Shown here piece by piece: positions 5,286-11,184 of a stretch of 11,184 bases of DNA (the first letter of the stretch is position 1; every line of letters starts with the position of its first letter). The stretch comes from Chersky-840 sp036511675 (GTDB lineage Bacteria; Actinomycetota; Acidimicrobiia; Acidimicrobiales; UBA8190). Under the pieces are notes generated by a model, which ran no database searches, had not been told where the DNA came from, and saw only the letters and a list, made by a program, of their open reading frames with translations. The stretch spans positions 1-11,184 of the forward strand of contig DATCBU010000046.1 in the NCBI GenBank assembly GCA_036511675.1, in the 5' to 3' direction. A program made the position numbers and the translations under genes.

Positions 5286-6434
5286 GTGCGGGGCGCCACC
5301 GTGGTGACCAAGGCAGGGCCGCGCTCCGACGCCGAGGTCGTGGTGGCCGACGGCCTGATCATCGAGATCCGGCCCGCACAGGGGCCCGTTCCCGACGTCA
5401 CGGTCGTGCCGGGGTTCGTCGACCTCCAGGTCAACGGGATCGGTGCCATCGACGTGGCCGGCGCCGCCGGTGGGGACTGGGCCGCCCTCGACCGGGCCCT
5501 GCTGGCCCAGGGCGTGACCACGTGGTGCCCCACCGTCGTGACCGCCCCGCTCGAGGCGCTCGAGGCCTCGCTGGCCGGGATCGCCGCCGCCGCGGGCCGC
5601 CCCGCCCAGGGACGGCCGCACATCGCCGGGGCCCATCTCGAGGGCCCGTTCCTCGCCGTGCACGGGGCCCATCGGCGCGAGTTCGTGCGCGACCACGTCG
5701 AGCTGGGGTGGCTCGAGGACCTCGGGGACCGGGTGCGCGTCCTTACCCTGGCCCCCGAGCTCCCCGGAGCCCTCGACGCCGTCGCTGCCCTCAGCGGGCG
5801 GGGGGTGCTCGTGGCCCTCGGCCATTCGGCGTGCTCGGCCGAGGTCGCCCTCGAGGCCACCGAGGCCGGGGCCCGACTGGTCACCCATCTCGGCAACGCC
5901 ATGGGGCCCCTGCACCAGCGCGCCCCGGGGCTCCTCGGGGCCGCCCTCGCCGACGACCGGTTGTCGGTGTCGGTCATCGCCGACCTGGTCCACACCCACC
6001 CCGTGTTCGTGGCCGCCGCCTTCGCGGCCAAGACCGGGCGCGGGGGGGCCTCCGGTGACGGGGCCTCCAGTGACGGGGCCTCCGGAGGCGTGGTCCTCGT
6101 GACCGACGCCGTGGCCGTGCCGGCGCCGCGACCGACGCCCCGGGGACCGGCGGCCACACCATCGGGACCGCCCCGGCTGCCCGACGGCACGCTGGCCGGC
6201 TCGGTGCTCACCATGCCCGGGGCCATCTCCAACGTGGTACGCCACAGTGGGGTCTCGCTCACCCACGCCGTCGAGGCGGCCAGCACCGCCCCCGCCCGGC
6301 TGCTCGGGCTCGACGACCGCGGCATCATCGAGCCAGGTCGACGCGCCGATCTCGTCGCCCTCGAGGGGACTGAAGACGGCGGCTGGCGCGTGGCATCGGT
6401 GTGGGTGGCCGGCGTCCTGAGCCCCGAGTCCTGA
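5286..6434 (+). CDS. nagA: N-acetylglucosamine-6-phosphate deacetylase
   Basis: NagA removes acetate from GlcNAc-6-phosphate, giving glucosamine-6-phosphate for cell-wall synthesis or, through NagB, fructose-6-phosphate. The 382 residues equal the length of well-known NagA proteins. Motifs of the metal-dependent amidohydrolase barrel: PGFVDLQVNG (42-51, the QxN form of E. coli rather than HxH), HLEGPF with Glu119, GHSACS with His180, THLGNAM with His201, His236 in IADLVH, and the catalytic Asp274 in LVTDA; GSVLTM (305-310) is also typical. Start: GTG 5286, with GGAGGGG 9 nt upstream; the frame is open back to GTG 5220 but that extension looks non-coding. Residues 254-268 encode a short Gly/Ala/Ser/Asp repeat, and 279-300 are Pro-rich, an unusual segment just around the active-site Asp. 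No sugar transporter or nagB is in the window. Confidence 0.92.
   Translation: MRGATVVTKAGPRSDAEVVVADGLIIEIRPAQGPVPDVTVVPGFVDLQVNGIGAIDVAGAAGGDWAALDRALLAQGVTTWCPTVVTAPLEALEASLAGIAAAAGRPAQGRPHIAGAHLEGPFLAVHGAHRREFVRDHVELGWLEDLGDRVRVLTLAPELPGALDAVAALSGRGVLVALGHSACSAEVALEATEAGARLVTHLGNAMGPLHQRAPGLLGAALADDRLSVSVIADLVHTHPVFVAAAFAAKTGRGGASGDGASSDGASGGVVLVTDAVAVPAPRPTPRGPAATPSGPPRLPDGTLAGSVLTMPGAISNVVRHSGVSLTHAVEAASTAPARLLGLDDRGIIEPGRRADLVALEGTEDGGWRVASVWVAGVLSPES
6045..6085 (+). repeat. In-frame 15-bp tandem repeat within nagA (2.7 units)
   Basis: The unit GGGGCCTCCGGTGAC occurs at 6045-6059, again with one change at 6060-6074, and partially at 6075-6085. It encodes G-A-S-(G/S)-D repeats in a loop between His236 and Asp274. 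The unit length is a multiple of three, so copy changes would keep the frame. Confidence 0.85.
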
Positions 6435-6451
6435 GCGCGCGGCCCCGGCGG

Positions 6452-6457
6452 TAGGGT
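6452..6457 (+). promoter_or_regulatory. Candidate -10 (TAGGGT) of a leaderless FIST gene promoter
   Basis: TAGGGT is followed by exactly 7 nt and the ATG at 6465, in the 30-bp gap after nagA. No Shine-Dalgarno is present in the gap, which supports a leaderless start. No good -35 is seen. Confidence 0.5.
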
Positions 6458-6464
6458 CGGCGCG

Positions 6465-7673
6465 ATGCCCTTCGCGGCCGCCATGAGCGAGCACCCGCTC
6501 ACCGCCCACGCCGTGGGTGAGGTCACCGGATCCGTGCTCGAGCAGATCGGCGAACGTCCCGACTTCGCCACCGTCTTCGTCACCCCCCCACACGCCGGCG
6601 CGCTGGAAGACATCATGCGCACCGTCGACGAAGTGCTCCATCCCCTGGTGGCACTGGGATGCGCGGCGGAATCCGTCCTCGGCCCCCACCGTGAGGTCGA
6701 GCAGGACGCGGCGGTCACGCTCTTCGCCGGACACGTCGGCCCCCTCGTGCCCCTGGTGCTCGACGCCGTGCCGTCGGACACCGGCGACGGCCTGATGCTG
6801 CGGGGGTGGCCGGCCGAGATCCCCTTCACCCCCGAGGCGCTCGTCCTCGTGGGTGACCCGTACAGCTTCCCCACGGAGTCGTTCCTGCACTGGGTCGACA
6901 CCCACCATCCCGGTCTGCGGGTGGTGGGCGGCATGGCGTCGGCGGCCCGGGGGCCGGGCGGCAACCGGCTCGCCCTGGGTACCACCGTCCGCACCGGTGG
7001 TGCCGTCGGGGCGTTCCTCGGCCCCGGCGCCGAGGTCACCACCTTGGTGTCGCAGGGATGTCGGCCCTTCGGCGACCCGTTGGTGGTGACCAGGGCCGAG
7101 CACAACCTCCTGTACGAGCTGGCCGGGCGCCCCGCCCTCGAGCAGGTCCTGGCCCAGGCCCGGGACTCGCTCAGCGAGGAGGAGGTGGTACTGCTCGAGA
7201 CCGGGGGCCTGCACCTGGGTCGTGTCATCGACGAGCACCGCGACCACTTCGGCCGGGGCGACTTCCTGGTGCGCAACGTGGTGGGTGCCGACCGTTCCTC
7301 GGGTGCCATCGCCGTCGGCGACCCCATGCCCGTGGGCACGACCGTGCAATTCCATCTGCGCGACGCCGCCACCGCCGACGAGGACCTCCACGCCCTGGTG
7401 GCGGCGCGCCGGGCCGACGCCGCGCTCGTCTTCACCTGCAACGGCCGGGGCACGCGGCTCTTCGGGGAGCCGCACCACGACGTGCGCGTCCTGTCCGAGC
7501 ACCTGGGCGCGGTGCCCATGACGGGATTCTTCGCCGCCGGGGAGCTCGGTCCCGTGGGGGGCCGGAACTTCGTCCACGGGTTCACGGCCTCGGTGGCGCT
7601 CTTGCGGGACCGTTCAGCCGAGGGCTCGAACGCAGCCCCGGCGAGTGGCCACGACCTTCCCGGGGTCTCGTGA
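6465..7673 (+). CDS. FIST-domain protein (FIST N and FIST C), putative small-ligand sensor
   Basis: The 402 residues contain only the two FIST domains: FIST N (about 30-200) and FIST C (about 205-380). FIST is a predicted sensory domain, thought to bind small ligands such as amino acids, usually found with signalling output domains; here it stands alone, so the output is unknown. Visible conserved blocks are VSQGCRPFG (195-203), the LVRNVVGAD segment (268-276), GTTVQFHLRDA (291-301), VFTCNGRG (322-329) and the C-terminal GFFAAGELGPVGG (354-366). No signal peptide or membrane helix is visible, so it is probably cytoplasmic. The ATG at 6465 is chosen for the TAGGGT 7 nt before it; Met7 is the alternative. 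It sits between nagA and tkt with its own likely promoter. Ligand and role cannot be stated. Confidence 0.88.
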   Translation: MPFAAAMSEHPLTAHAVGEVTGSVLEQIGERPDFATVFVTPPHAGALEDIMRTVDEVLHPLVALGCAAESVLGPHREVEQDAAVTLFAGHVGPLVPLVLDAVPSDTGDGLMLRGWPAEIPFTPEALVLVGDPYSFPTESFLHWVDTHHPGLRVVGGMASAARGPGGNRLALGTTVRTGGAVGAFLGPGAEVTTLVSQGCRPFGDPLVVTRAEHNLLYELAGRPALEQVLAQARDSLSEEEVVLLETGGLHLGRVIDEHRDHFGRGDFLVRNVVGADRSSGAIAVGDPMPVGTTVQFHLRDAATADEDLHALVAARRADAALVFTCNGRGTRLFGEPHHDVRVLSEHLGAVPMTGFFAAGELGPVGGRNFVHGFTASVALLRDRSAEGSNAAPASGHDLPGVS

Positions 7674-7689
7674 GCGCGCCGCGGCGCGC
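7674..7689 (+). terminator. GC palindrome immediately after the FIST gene, candidate terminator
   Basis: GCGCGCCGCGGCGCGC is a perfect 16-bp palindrome starting at the base after the FIST gene's TGA. It could fold with a 6-bp stem and 4-nt loop. There is no T run. It lies just before the tkt promoter, which fits a boundary between transcription units. Confidence 0.4.
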
Positions 7690-7693
7690 CGGG

Positions 7694-7721
7694 TTGGCGC
7701 CCCCGGGTGAGCGGGTACGGT
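7694..7721 (+). promoter_or_regulatory. Candidate leaderless promoter of tkt (TTGGCG-N16-TACGGT)
   Basis: TTGGCG (7694-7699) and TACGGT (7716-7721) are 16 bp apart. The -10 is followed by exactly 7 nt and the tkt GTG at 7729, and no ribosome site is present, as for leaderless genes. It is the best of the leaderless candidates because a -35 is also visible. Confidence 0.55.
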
Positions 7722-7728
7722 TCTCGTC

Positions 7729-9738
7729 GTGACCGAAGCGGAGCTCGAGCAGCTCGGGATCAACGTCGTGCGGGGCCTGGCCATGGACGCCCCGCAGAAG
7801 GCCGACTCGGGCCACTCCGGCACCGCCATGGCGCTGGCGCCGTTGGCGCACGTGCTCTTCACCCGCATCATGCGCCACGACCCGGGGGACCCCCGTTGGC
7901 CCGACCGGGACCGCTTCATCTTGTCCAACGGCCATGCGTCGATCCTTCTGTACTCCTTTCTCTATCTCACCGGCTACGGGCTCACCCTCGACGACATCAA
8001 GCAGTTCCGGCAGTGGGGCAGCAAGACCCCGGGGCATCCCGAGGTCCACCTCACCGACGGGGTGGAGGTCACCACCGGCCCGCTGGGCCAGGGCGTGGGC
8101 AACGGGGTGGGCATGGGCATCGCCGAACGCTGGCTGCGGGCGCGTTTTGGCCCCGACCTCGTCGATCACCACACCTTCGTGATCTGCGGCGACGGGGACC
8201 TCATGGAGGGCATCAGCCACGAGGCGGCGTCATTGGCCGGGCACCTCGGGCTGGGCCGGCTCGTCTACATCTACGACGACAACCACATCACCATCGACGG
8301 TCCCACCGAGCTGGCCTACACCGACGTCGTGGCCGAGCGCTTCGACGCCTACGGATGGCACACCGACAACATCGGCGAGGTCGCCAACGACACCGACGCC
8401 CTCGAAGCCGCCGTCCGACGGGCCATGGCCGTGGAGGACAAGCCGTCGATGATCCTGCTGCGCAGCCACATCGGCTGGCCGTCGCCGCACAAGACCGACA
8501 CCGCCGCCGCGCACGGGAGCCCGTTGGGCGCCGATGAGATACGCGAGACCAAGGCCATCCTCGGCCTTCCCCCCGACCAGGAGTTCTGGGTCCCCGACGA
8601 GGTGGTCGAGTACTACCGCCGATGCCTGGGCCGCGGCGCCACCGAGCGCGGCACGTGGCAGGCGCGCTTCGACGCCTGGGACGGGGACAAAGCGGTGTGG
8701 GACGCCTGCCAGGGTGGGCGCGGCCTCACGGGTTGGTCCGAGAAGCTCCCCGTGTTCGAGGTGGGCACGAGCGTGGCCACACGCGTGGCCGTCAACGAGT
8801 GCATCACCGCCACCGCCGAGCTCGTCCCCGGGTTGGTGGCCGGCTCCGCTGATCTCACGGGCAACACCGGTGTGAAGCTGCACGACGCCGTCAATCAAGC
8901 AGCCGGGCACCCCGAGGGCGACCAGGTCCACTATGGGATCCGCGAGCACGCCATGGGAGCGGCGATGACCGGCATGGCGCGCCACGGCGGCGTCCTACCC
9001 GTGGGTGGCACCTTCTTCGTCTTCAGCGACTACATGCGACCGGCGGTCCGGCTCGCCGCACTGTCCGAAGCCCATGTCATCTACTCGTGGACCCACGATT
9101 CGGTGGGCCTGGGAGAGGACGGCCCCACGCACCAACCCGTCGAGCACTTGGCCTCGCTGCGCGCCGTGCCGGGCCTGCGCGTGATCCGCCCCGCCGACGC
9201 CAACGAGACCGCCCACGCCTGGCGGATCGCCGTGGACTCCGACGGGCCCACGGCCTTGGTCTTGTCGCGCCAGCCCGTCCCTGTCCTTCCCGGCACGGCC
9301 GAGGCCGCCGACGGTGTGGCCCGCGGCGGCTACGTCCTGGTTGACCCGCTCGACGGGGAACCCGACATCATCCTCATCGGCACGGGATCGGAAGTCTCGC
9401 TGTGCGTCGCCGCCGCCGAGATGCTCGGGGGTGGCGCTGCCGGAGGCTCGGGGGCGCCGGTGCGGGCCCGCGTGGTGTCGCTGGCGTCGTGGGACCTCTT
9501 CGCGCTGCAGTCCGAGTCCTACCGCGACGCCGTGCTTCCCCGAGGCGTCCGGCGGCTCGCCGTCGAGGCGGCGACCTCGTTCGGCTGGGAGCGCTACGCC
9601 GACGACGTCGTGGCCATCGACCACTTCGGGGCATCGGCCCCCGGCAACGAGGTCCTCGAGCACTTCGGATACACACCCGACAACGTCGCGGCGCGCGCCC
9701 GGGATCTCCTGGCCCGCGCCGGCCCGGTGTCGCGCTGA
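7729..9738 (+). CDS. tkt: Transketolase
   Basis: Thiamine-diphosphate enzyme that moves two-carbon ketol units in the non-oxidative pentose phosphate pathway, linking pentose phosphates to fructose-6-phosphate and glyceraldehyde-3-phosphate. The 669 residues are full length. Visible sites: His29 in GHSG, His69 in NGHAS, TTGPLGQG (115-122), the thiamine-diphosphate motif from GDGD (154-157) to Asn185, AHGSPLG with His263, the catalytic Glu406 in GIREHAMG (403-410), the His456-Asp457 pair in THDSVG, and EDGPTHQP (463-470). The C-terminal domain (about 540-669) is complete. GHSG has Ser30 where most transketolases have Pro. Start: GTG 7729, with TACGGT 7 nt upstream. Followed by tal after 58 bp, probably one operon. 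Confidence 0.97.
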   Translation: MTEAELEQLGINVVRGLAMDAPQKADSGHSGTAMALAPLAHVLFTRIMRHDPGDPRWPDRDRFILSNGHASILLYSFLYLTGYGLTLDDIKQFRQWGSKTPGHPEVHLTDGVEVTTGPLGQGVGNGVGMGIAERWLRARFGPDLVDHHTFVICGDGDLMEGISHEAASLAGHLGLGRLVYIYDDNHITIDGPTELAYTDVVAERFDAYGWHTDNIGEVANDTDALEAAVRRAMAVEDKPSMILLRSHIGWPSPHKTDTAAAHGSPLGADEIRETKAILGLPPDQEFWVPDEVVEYYRRCLGRGATERGTWQARFDAWDGDKAVWDACQGGRGLTGWSEKLPVFEVGTSVATRVAVNECITATAELVPGLVAGSADLTGNTGVKLHDAVNQAAGHPEGDQVHYGIREHAMGAAMTGMARHGGVLPVGGTFFVFSDYMRPAVRLAALSEAHVIYSWTHDSVGLGEDGPTHQPVEHLASLRAVPGLRVIRPADANETAHAWRIAVDSDGPTALVLSRQPVPVLPGTAEAADGVARGGYVLVDPLDGEPDIILIGTGSEVSLCVAAAEMLGGGAAGGSGAPVRARVVSLASWDLFALQSESYRDAVLPRGVRRLAVEAATSFGWERYADDVVAIDHFGASAPGNEVLEHFGYTPDNVAARARDLLARAGPVSR

Positions 9739-9742
9739 CACC
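9726..9742 (+). other. Small hairpin over the tkt stop codon
   Basis: GGTGTC (9726-9731) and GACACC (9737-9742) form a 6-bp stem with a 5-nt loop, including the tkt TGA. It is too weak for a confident terminator; it could tune read-through into tal or mRNA decay. Confidence 0.25.
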
Positions 9743-9796
9743 AACGCACCGCCGATCCACGCCATGGGGCGCGTCGGCAGGCCAGAAGGGAGCACC

Positions 9797-10924
9797 ATGA
9801 CCAAACTGCACGACCTATACGAGCAGCAGGGGCAGAGCCCGTGGCTCGACAACCTCCGGCGCGACTACCTGCGGGGCGGACACCTGGCCGAACTTGTGGC
9901 CCAGGGCATCCGGGGCGTGACGTCGAACCCGACGATCTTCGCCAAGGCCATCGAGAGCGGCACCGACTACGACGAGCAATTCGGCGCCCTCCTGGCGTCA
10001 CACAGCGTCGAAGAGGCGTATTGGGAGCTCGTCATGACCGACATCCGCGACGCCCTGGCCGTGCTGCGACCGGTCCACGACAGCTCCCAGGGCGTTGACG
10101 GCTACGTGTCGTTGGAGGTGGCGCCGAGCCTGGCCCATGACACCGAGGGCACCATCGCCGCGGCCCGCCACTTCCACCAGCTCGTAGACGAGCCCAACCT
10201 CTACGTGAAGATCCCGGCCACGGCCGAGGGCGTGGCCGCCATCCGGGCCATGATCGCCGAAGGCCGGAGCATCAACATCACGCTGCTGTTCAGCCTCGAA
10301 CGCTACGACGACGTGATCTTGGCCTACATCTGGGGTCTCGAGGACCTCGTGGCCAGTGGCGTGACCGACCTCTCGGCCGTGCGCAGCGTGGCCTCGTTCT
10401 TCGTGAGCCGGGTCGACACCGAGGTGGACCGGCGCCTCGACACCCTCGCCGCCTCGGCCCCGGGACGGGCGGCGGAGATCGAGTCCCTGCGGGGCACCGC
10501 CGCAGTGGCTCAGGCCCAATGTGCCAACGCGCTGTTCACCGAGCGGTTCTCGGGGCCCCGTTGGGAGGCGCTGGCGGCCAAGGGCGCCAAGGTCCAGCGC
10601 CCCCTGTGGGCGTCGACCTCCACCAAGAACCCCGCCTATCCCGATCTCCTCTACGTCGACTCCCTCATCGGCCCCGACACTGTCAACACCATGCCCGACG
10701 ACACCATCACCGCCTTCCTCGACCACGGCACGGTGGCACGGACGGTCGACACCCACACCGACGGGGCGCGCCACGCGCTGGCCCGTATCGACGCGGCCGG
10801 TGTGGACATGGCGGACGTGGCCCGCACGCTCGAGGACGAAGGGGTGGCGAGCTTCACCAAGTCCTTCGACGAGCTGATCCAGAAGCTGTCCGACAAGGCC
10901 AACGCCTTGTCGGCCGGCGGCTGA
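9797..10924 (+). CDS. tal: Transaldolase
   Basis: Transaldolase moves a dihydroxyacetone unit between sugar phosphates and completes the non-oxidative pentose phosphate branch. The 375 residues match the long actinobacterial/cyanobacterial subfamily (TalB-type, about 360-390). Visible motifs: VTSNPTIF (41-48), DGYVSLEVAP (101-110), and LYVKIPAT (135-142), whose Lys138 forms the Schiff base; SINITLLFS (158-166) and RPLWASTSTK (268-277) are further conserved barrel strands. The ATG at 9797 follows AAGGGAG by 4 nt, and homology starts right after it. A frame open upstream to 9314 overlaps tkt and is not used. It lies 58 bp after tkt and 10 bp before pgi, so co-transcription is likely and would supply fructose-6-phosphate directly to Pgi. 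Confidence 0.96.
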   Translation: MTKLHDLYEQQGQSPWLDNLRRDYLRGGHLAELVAQGIRGVTSNPTIFAKAIESGTDYDEQFGALLASHSVEEAYWELVMTDIRDALAVLRPVHDSSQGVDGYVSLEVAPSLAHDTEGTIAAARHFHQLVDEPNLYVKIPATAEGVAAIRAMIAEGRSINITLLFSLERYDDVILAYIWGLEDLVASGVTDLSAVRSVASFFVSRVDTEVDRRLDTLAASAPGRAAEIESLRGTAAVAQAQCANALFTERFSGPRWEALAAKGAKVQRPLWASTSTKNPAYPDLLYVDSLIGPDTVNTMPDDTITAFLDHGTVARTVDTHTDGARHALARIDAAGVDMADVARTLEDEGVASFTKSFDELIQKLSDKANALSAGG

Positions 10925-10934
10925 GGCTGGCGCC

Positions 10935-11184
10935 ATGGTCGACGACGCCCGAACCCTGGTGCCGCGCCTGGTGGGTCGGGACCCCGGGCTGTGGCCGGCC
11001 GGCAACGTGTCGGCGACGCGACTGGGATGGCTCGACGTCCCGCGCCGCATGGCGGAGGAGGCCGAGGACCTCAAGGCGTGGGCGGCGGGGATCGAGCAGT
11101 CCACCGTGGTCCTGCTGGGCATGGGCGGCTCGTCGCTCGGACCGGCGGTGCTCGAGTCGGTCCTGGCCGCCACGGGCCCCCCCG
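10935..11184 (+). CDS. pgi: Glucose-6-phosphate isomerase (N-terminal part, runs off the window)
   Basis: Pgi interconverts glucose-6-phosphate and fructose-6-phosphate. Only 83 residues are present. The block LLGMGGSSLGP (60-70) is the signature start of the phosphosugar-binding SIS domain of Pgi. The ATG at 10935 is preceded by GAGG (10923-10926), which overlaps the tal stop codon, with 8 nt spacing. In some bacteria transaldolase and Pgi are fused in one protein; here a stop and 10 bp separate them. In many actinobacteria zwf and opcA follow, but that is outside the window. The remaining alternative is another SIS-type sugar isomerase. Confidence 0.85.
   Translation, partial: MVDDARTLVPRLVGRDPGLWPAGNVSATRLGWLDVPRRMAEEAEDLKAWAAGIEQSTVVLLGMGGSSLGPAVLESVLAATGPP

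Noticed and set aside
5064..7577. An 837-codon minus-strand frame rich in Gly, His and Val
   Set aside because: Antisense to nagA and FIST; no recognisable domain; composition follows the codon bias of the opposite strand.
4337..7585. A 1082-codon minus-strand frame
   Set aside because: It lies antisense to nagA and the FIST gene, both with clear family motifs, and runs through the thioesterase in another frame. Its protein is Pro/Arg/Ser/Thr-rich nonsense typical of GC-rich shadow frames. Only its last 127 codons, from TTG 4720, are a real gene.
9314..9796. N-terminal extension of transaldolase back into tkt
   Set aside because: It lies in another frame of tkt, while ATG 9797 has a good ribosome site and starts where family similarity starts.
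9998..11173. A 391-codon minus-strand frame
   Set aside because: Antisense to tal and pgi, both well supported.
1..11184. CRISPR array, insertion sequence, toxin-antitoxin or defence island
   Set aside because: I looked for spaced direct repeats, transposase-like frames and typical small gene pairs and found none; the genes are housekeeping in character.

Overview
The window is high-GC bacterial DNA with almost no spare sequence. It most likely comes from an actinobacterium, plausibly of the Acidimicrobiia or a related uncultured lineage. The main reason is the Pup-proteasome pair: an ARC/Mpa ring ATPase with the C-terminal GQYL tail beside the depupylase Dop. Protein style, GTG/TTG starts and apparently leaderless promoters (TAnnnT about 7 nt before the start codon) also fit. 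The lineage is an inference from gene content, not from a marker gene.

Layout. Positions 1-2608 on the minus strand carry dop (3' end outside the window) and arc, separated by a 75-bp gap with a hairpin and what looks like dop's own leaderless promoter. Positions 2609-2850 are a divergent control region with a good promoter and a CAATTG dyad driving a small ferredoxin on the plus strand. The ferredoxin converges on trmI (tRNA m1A58 methyltransferase); both stop codons sit inside one hairpin at 3076-3101. Positions 3093-5199 on the minus strand form a compact set: a PaaI-like hotdog thioesterase, a Holin-X/YqjE-like two-helix membrane protein, a 69-aa single-helix protein, a 72-aa basic protein, then trmI. 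The last four are 2 to 10 nt apart or overlap.

At about 5200-5285 transcription diverges. The plus strand then carries nagA (GlcNAc-6-phosphate deacetylase), a FIST-domain sensor-type protein, and a central-carbon set: tkt, tal and the start of pgi, the non-oxidative pentose phosphate branch plus phosphoglucose isomerase. The FIST gene and tkt each appear to have their own leaderless promoter; tkt-tal-pgi look like one operon.

How the parts fit. ARC unfolds pupylated substrates for a 20S proteasome, and Dop deamidates Pup and removes it from substrates. NagA, Tkt, Tal and Pgi all feed or drain fructose-6-phosphate. I see no CRISPR array, transposon, integrase, tRNA or rRNA, and no clear new defence or mobile system. 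The points of interest are regulatory architecture (leaderless starts, a possible two-way -10, a hairpin covering the nagA ribosome site, the CAATTG dyad), the Asp-containing ferredoxin, and the small membrane-protein set in front of trmI.
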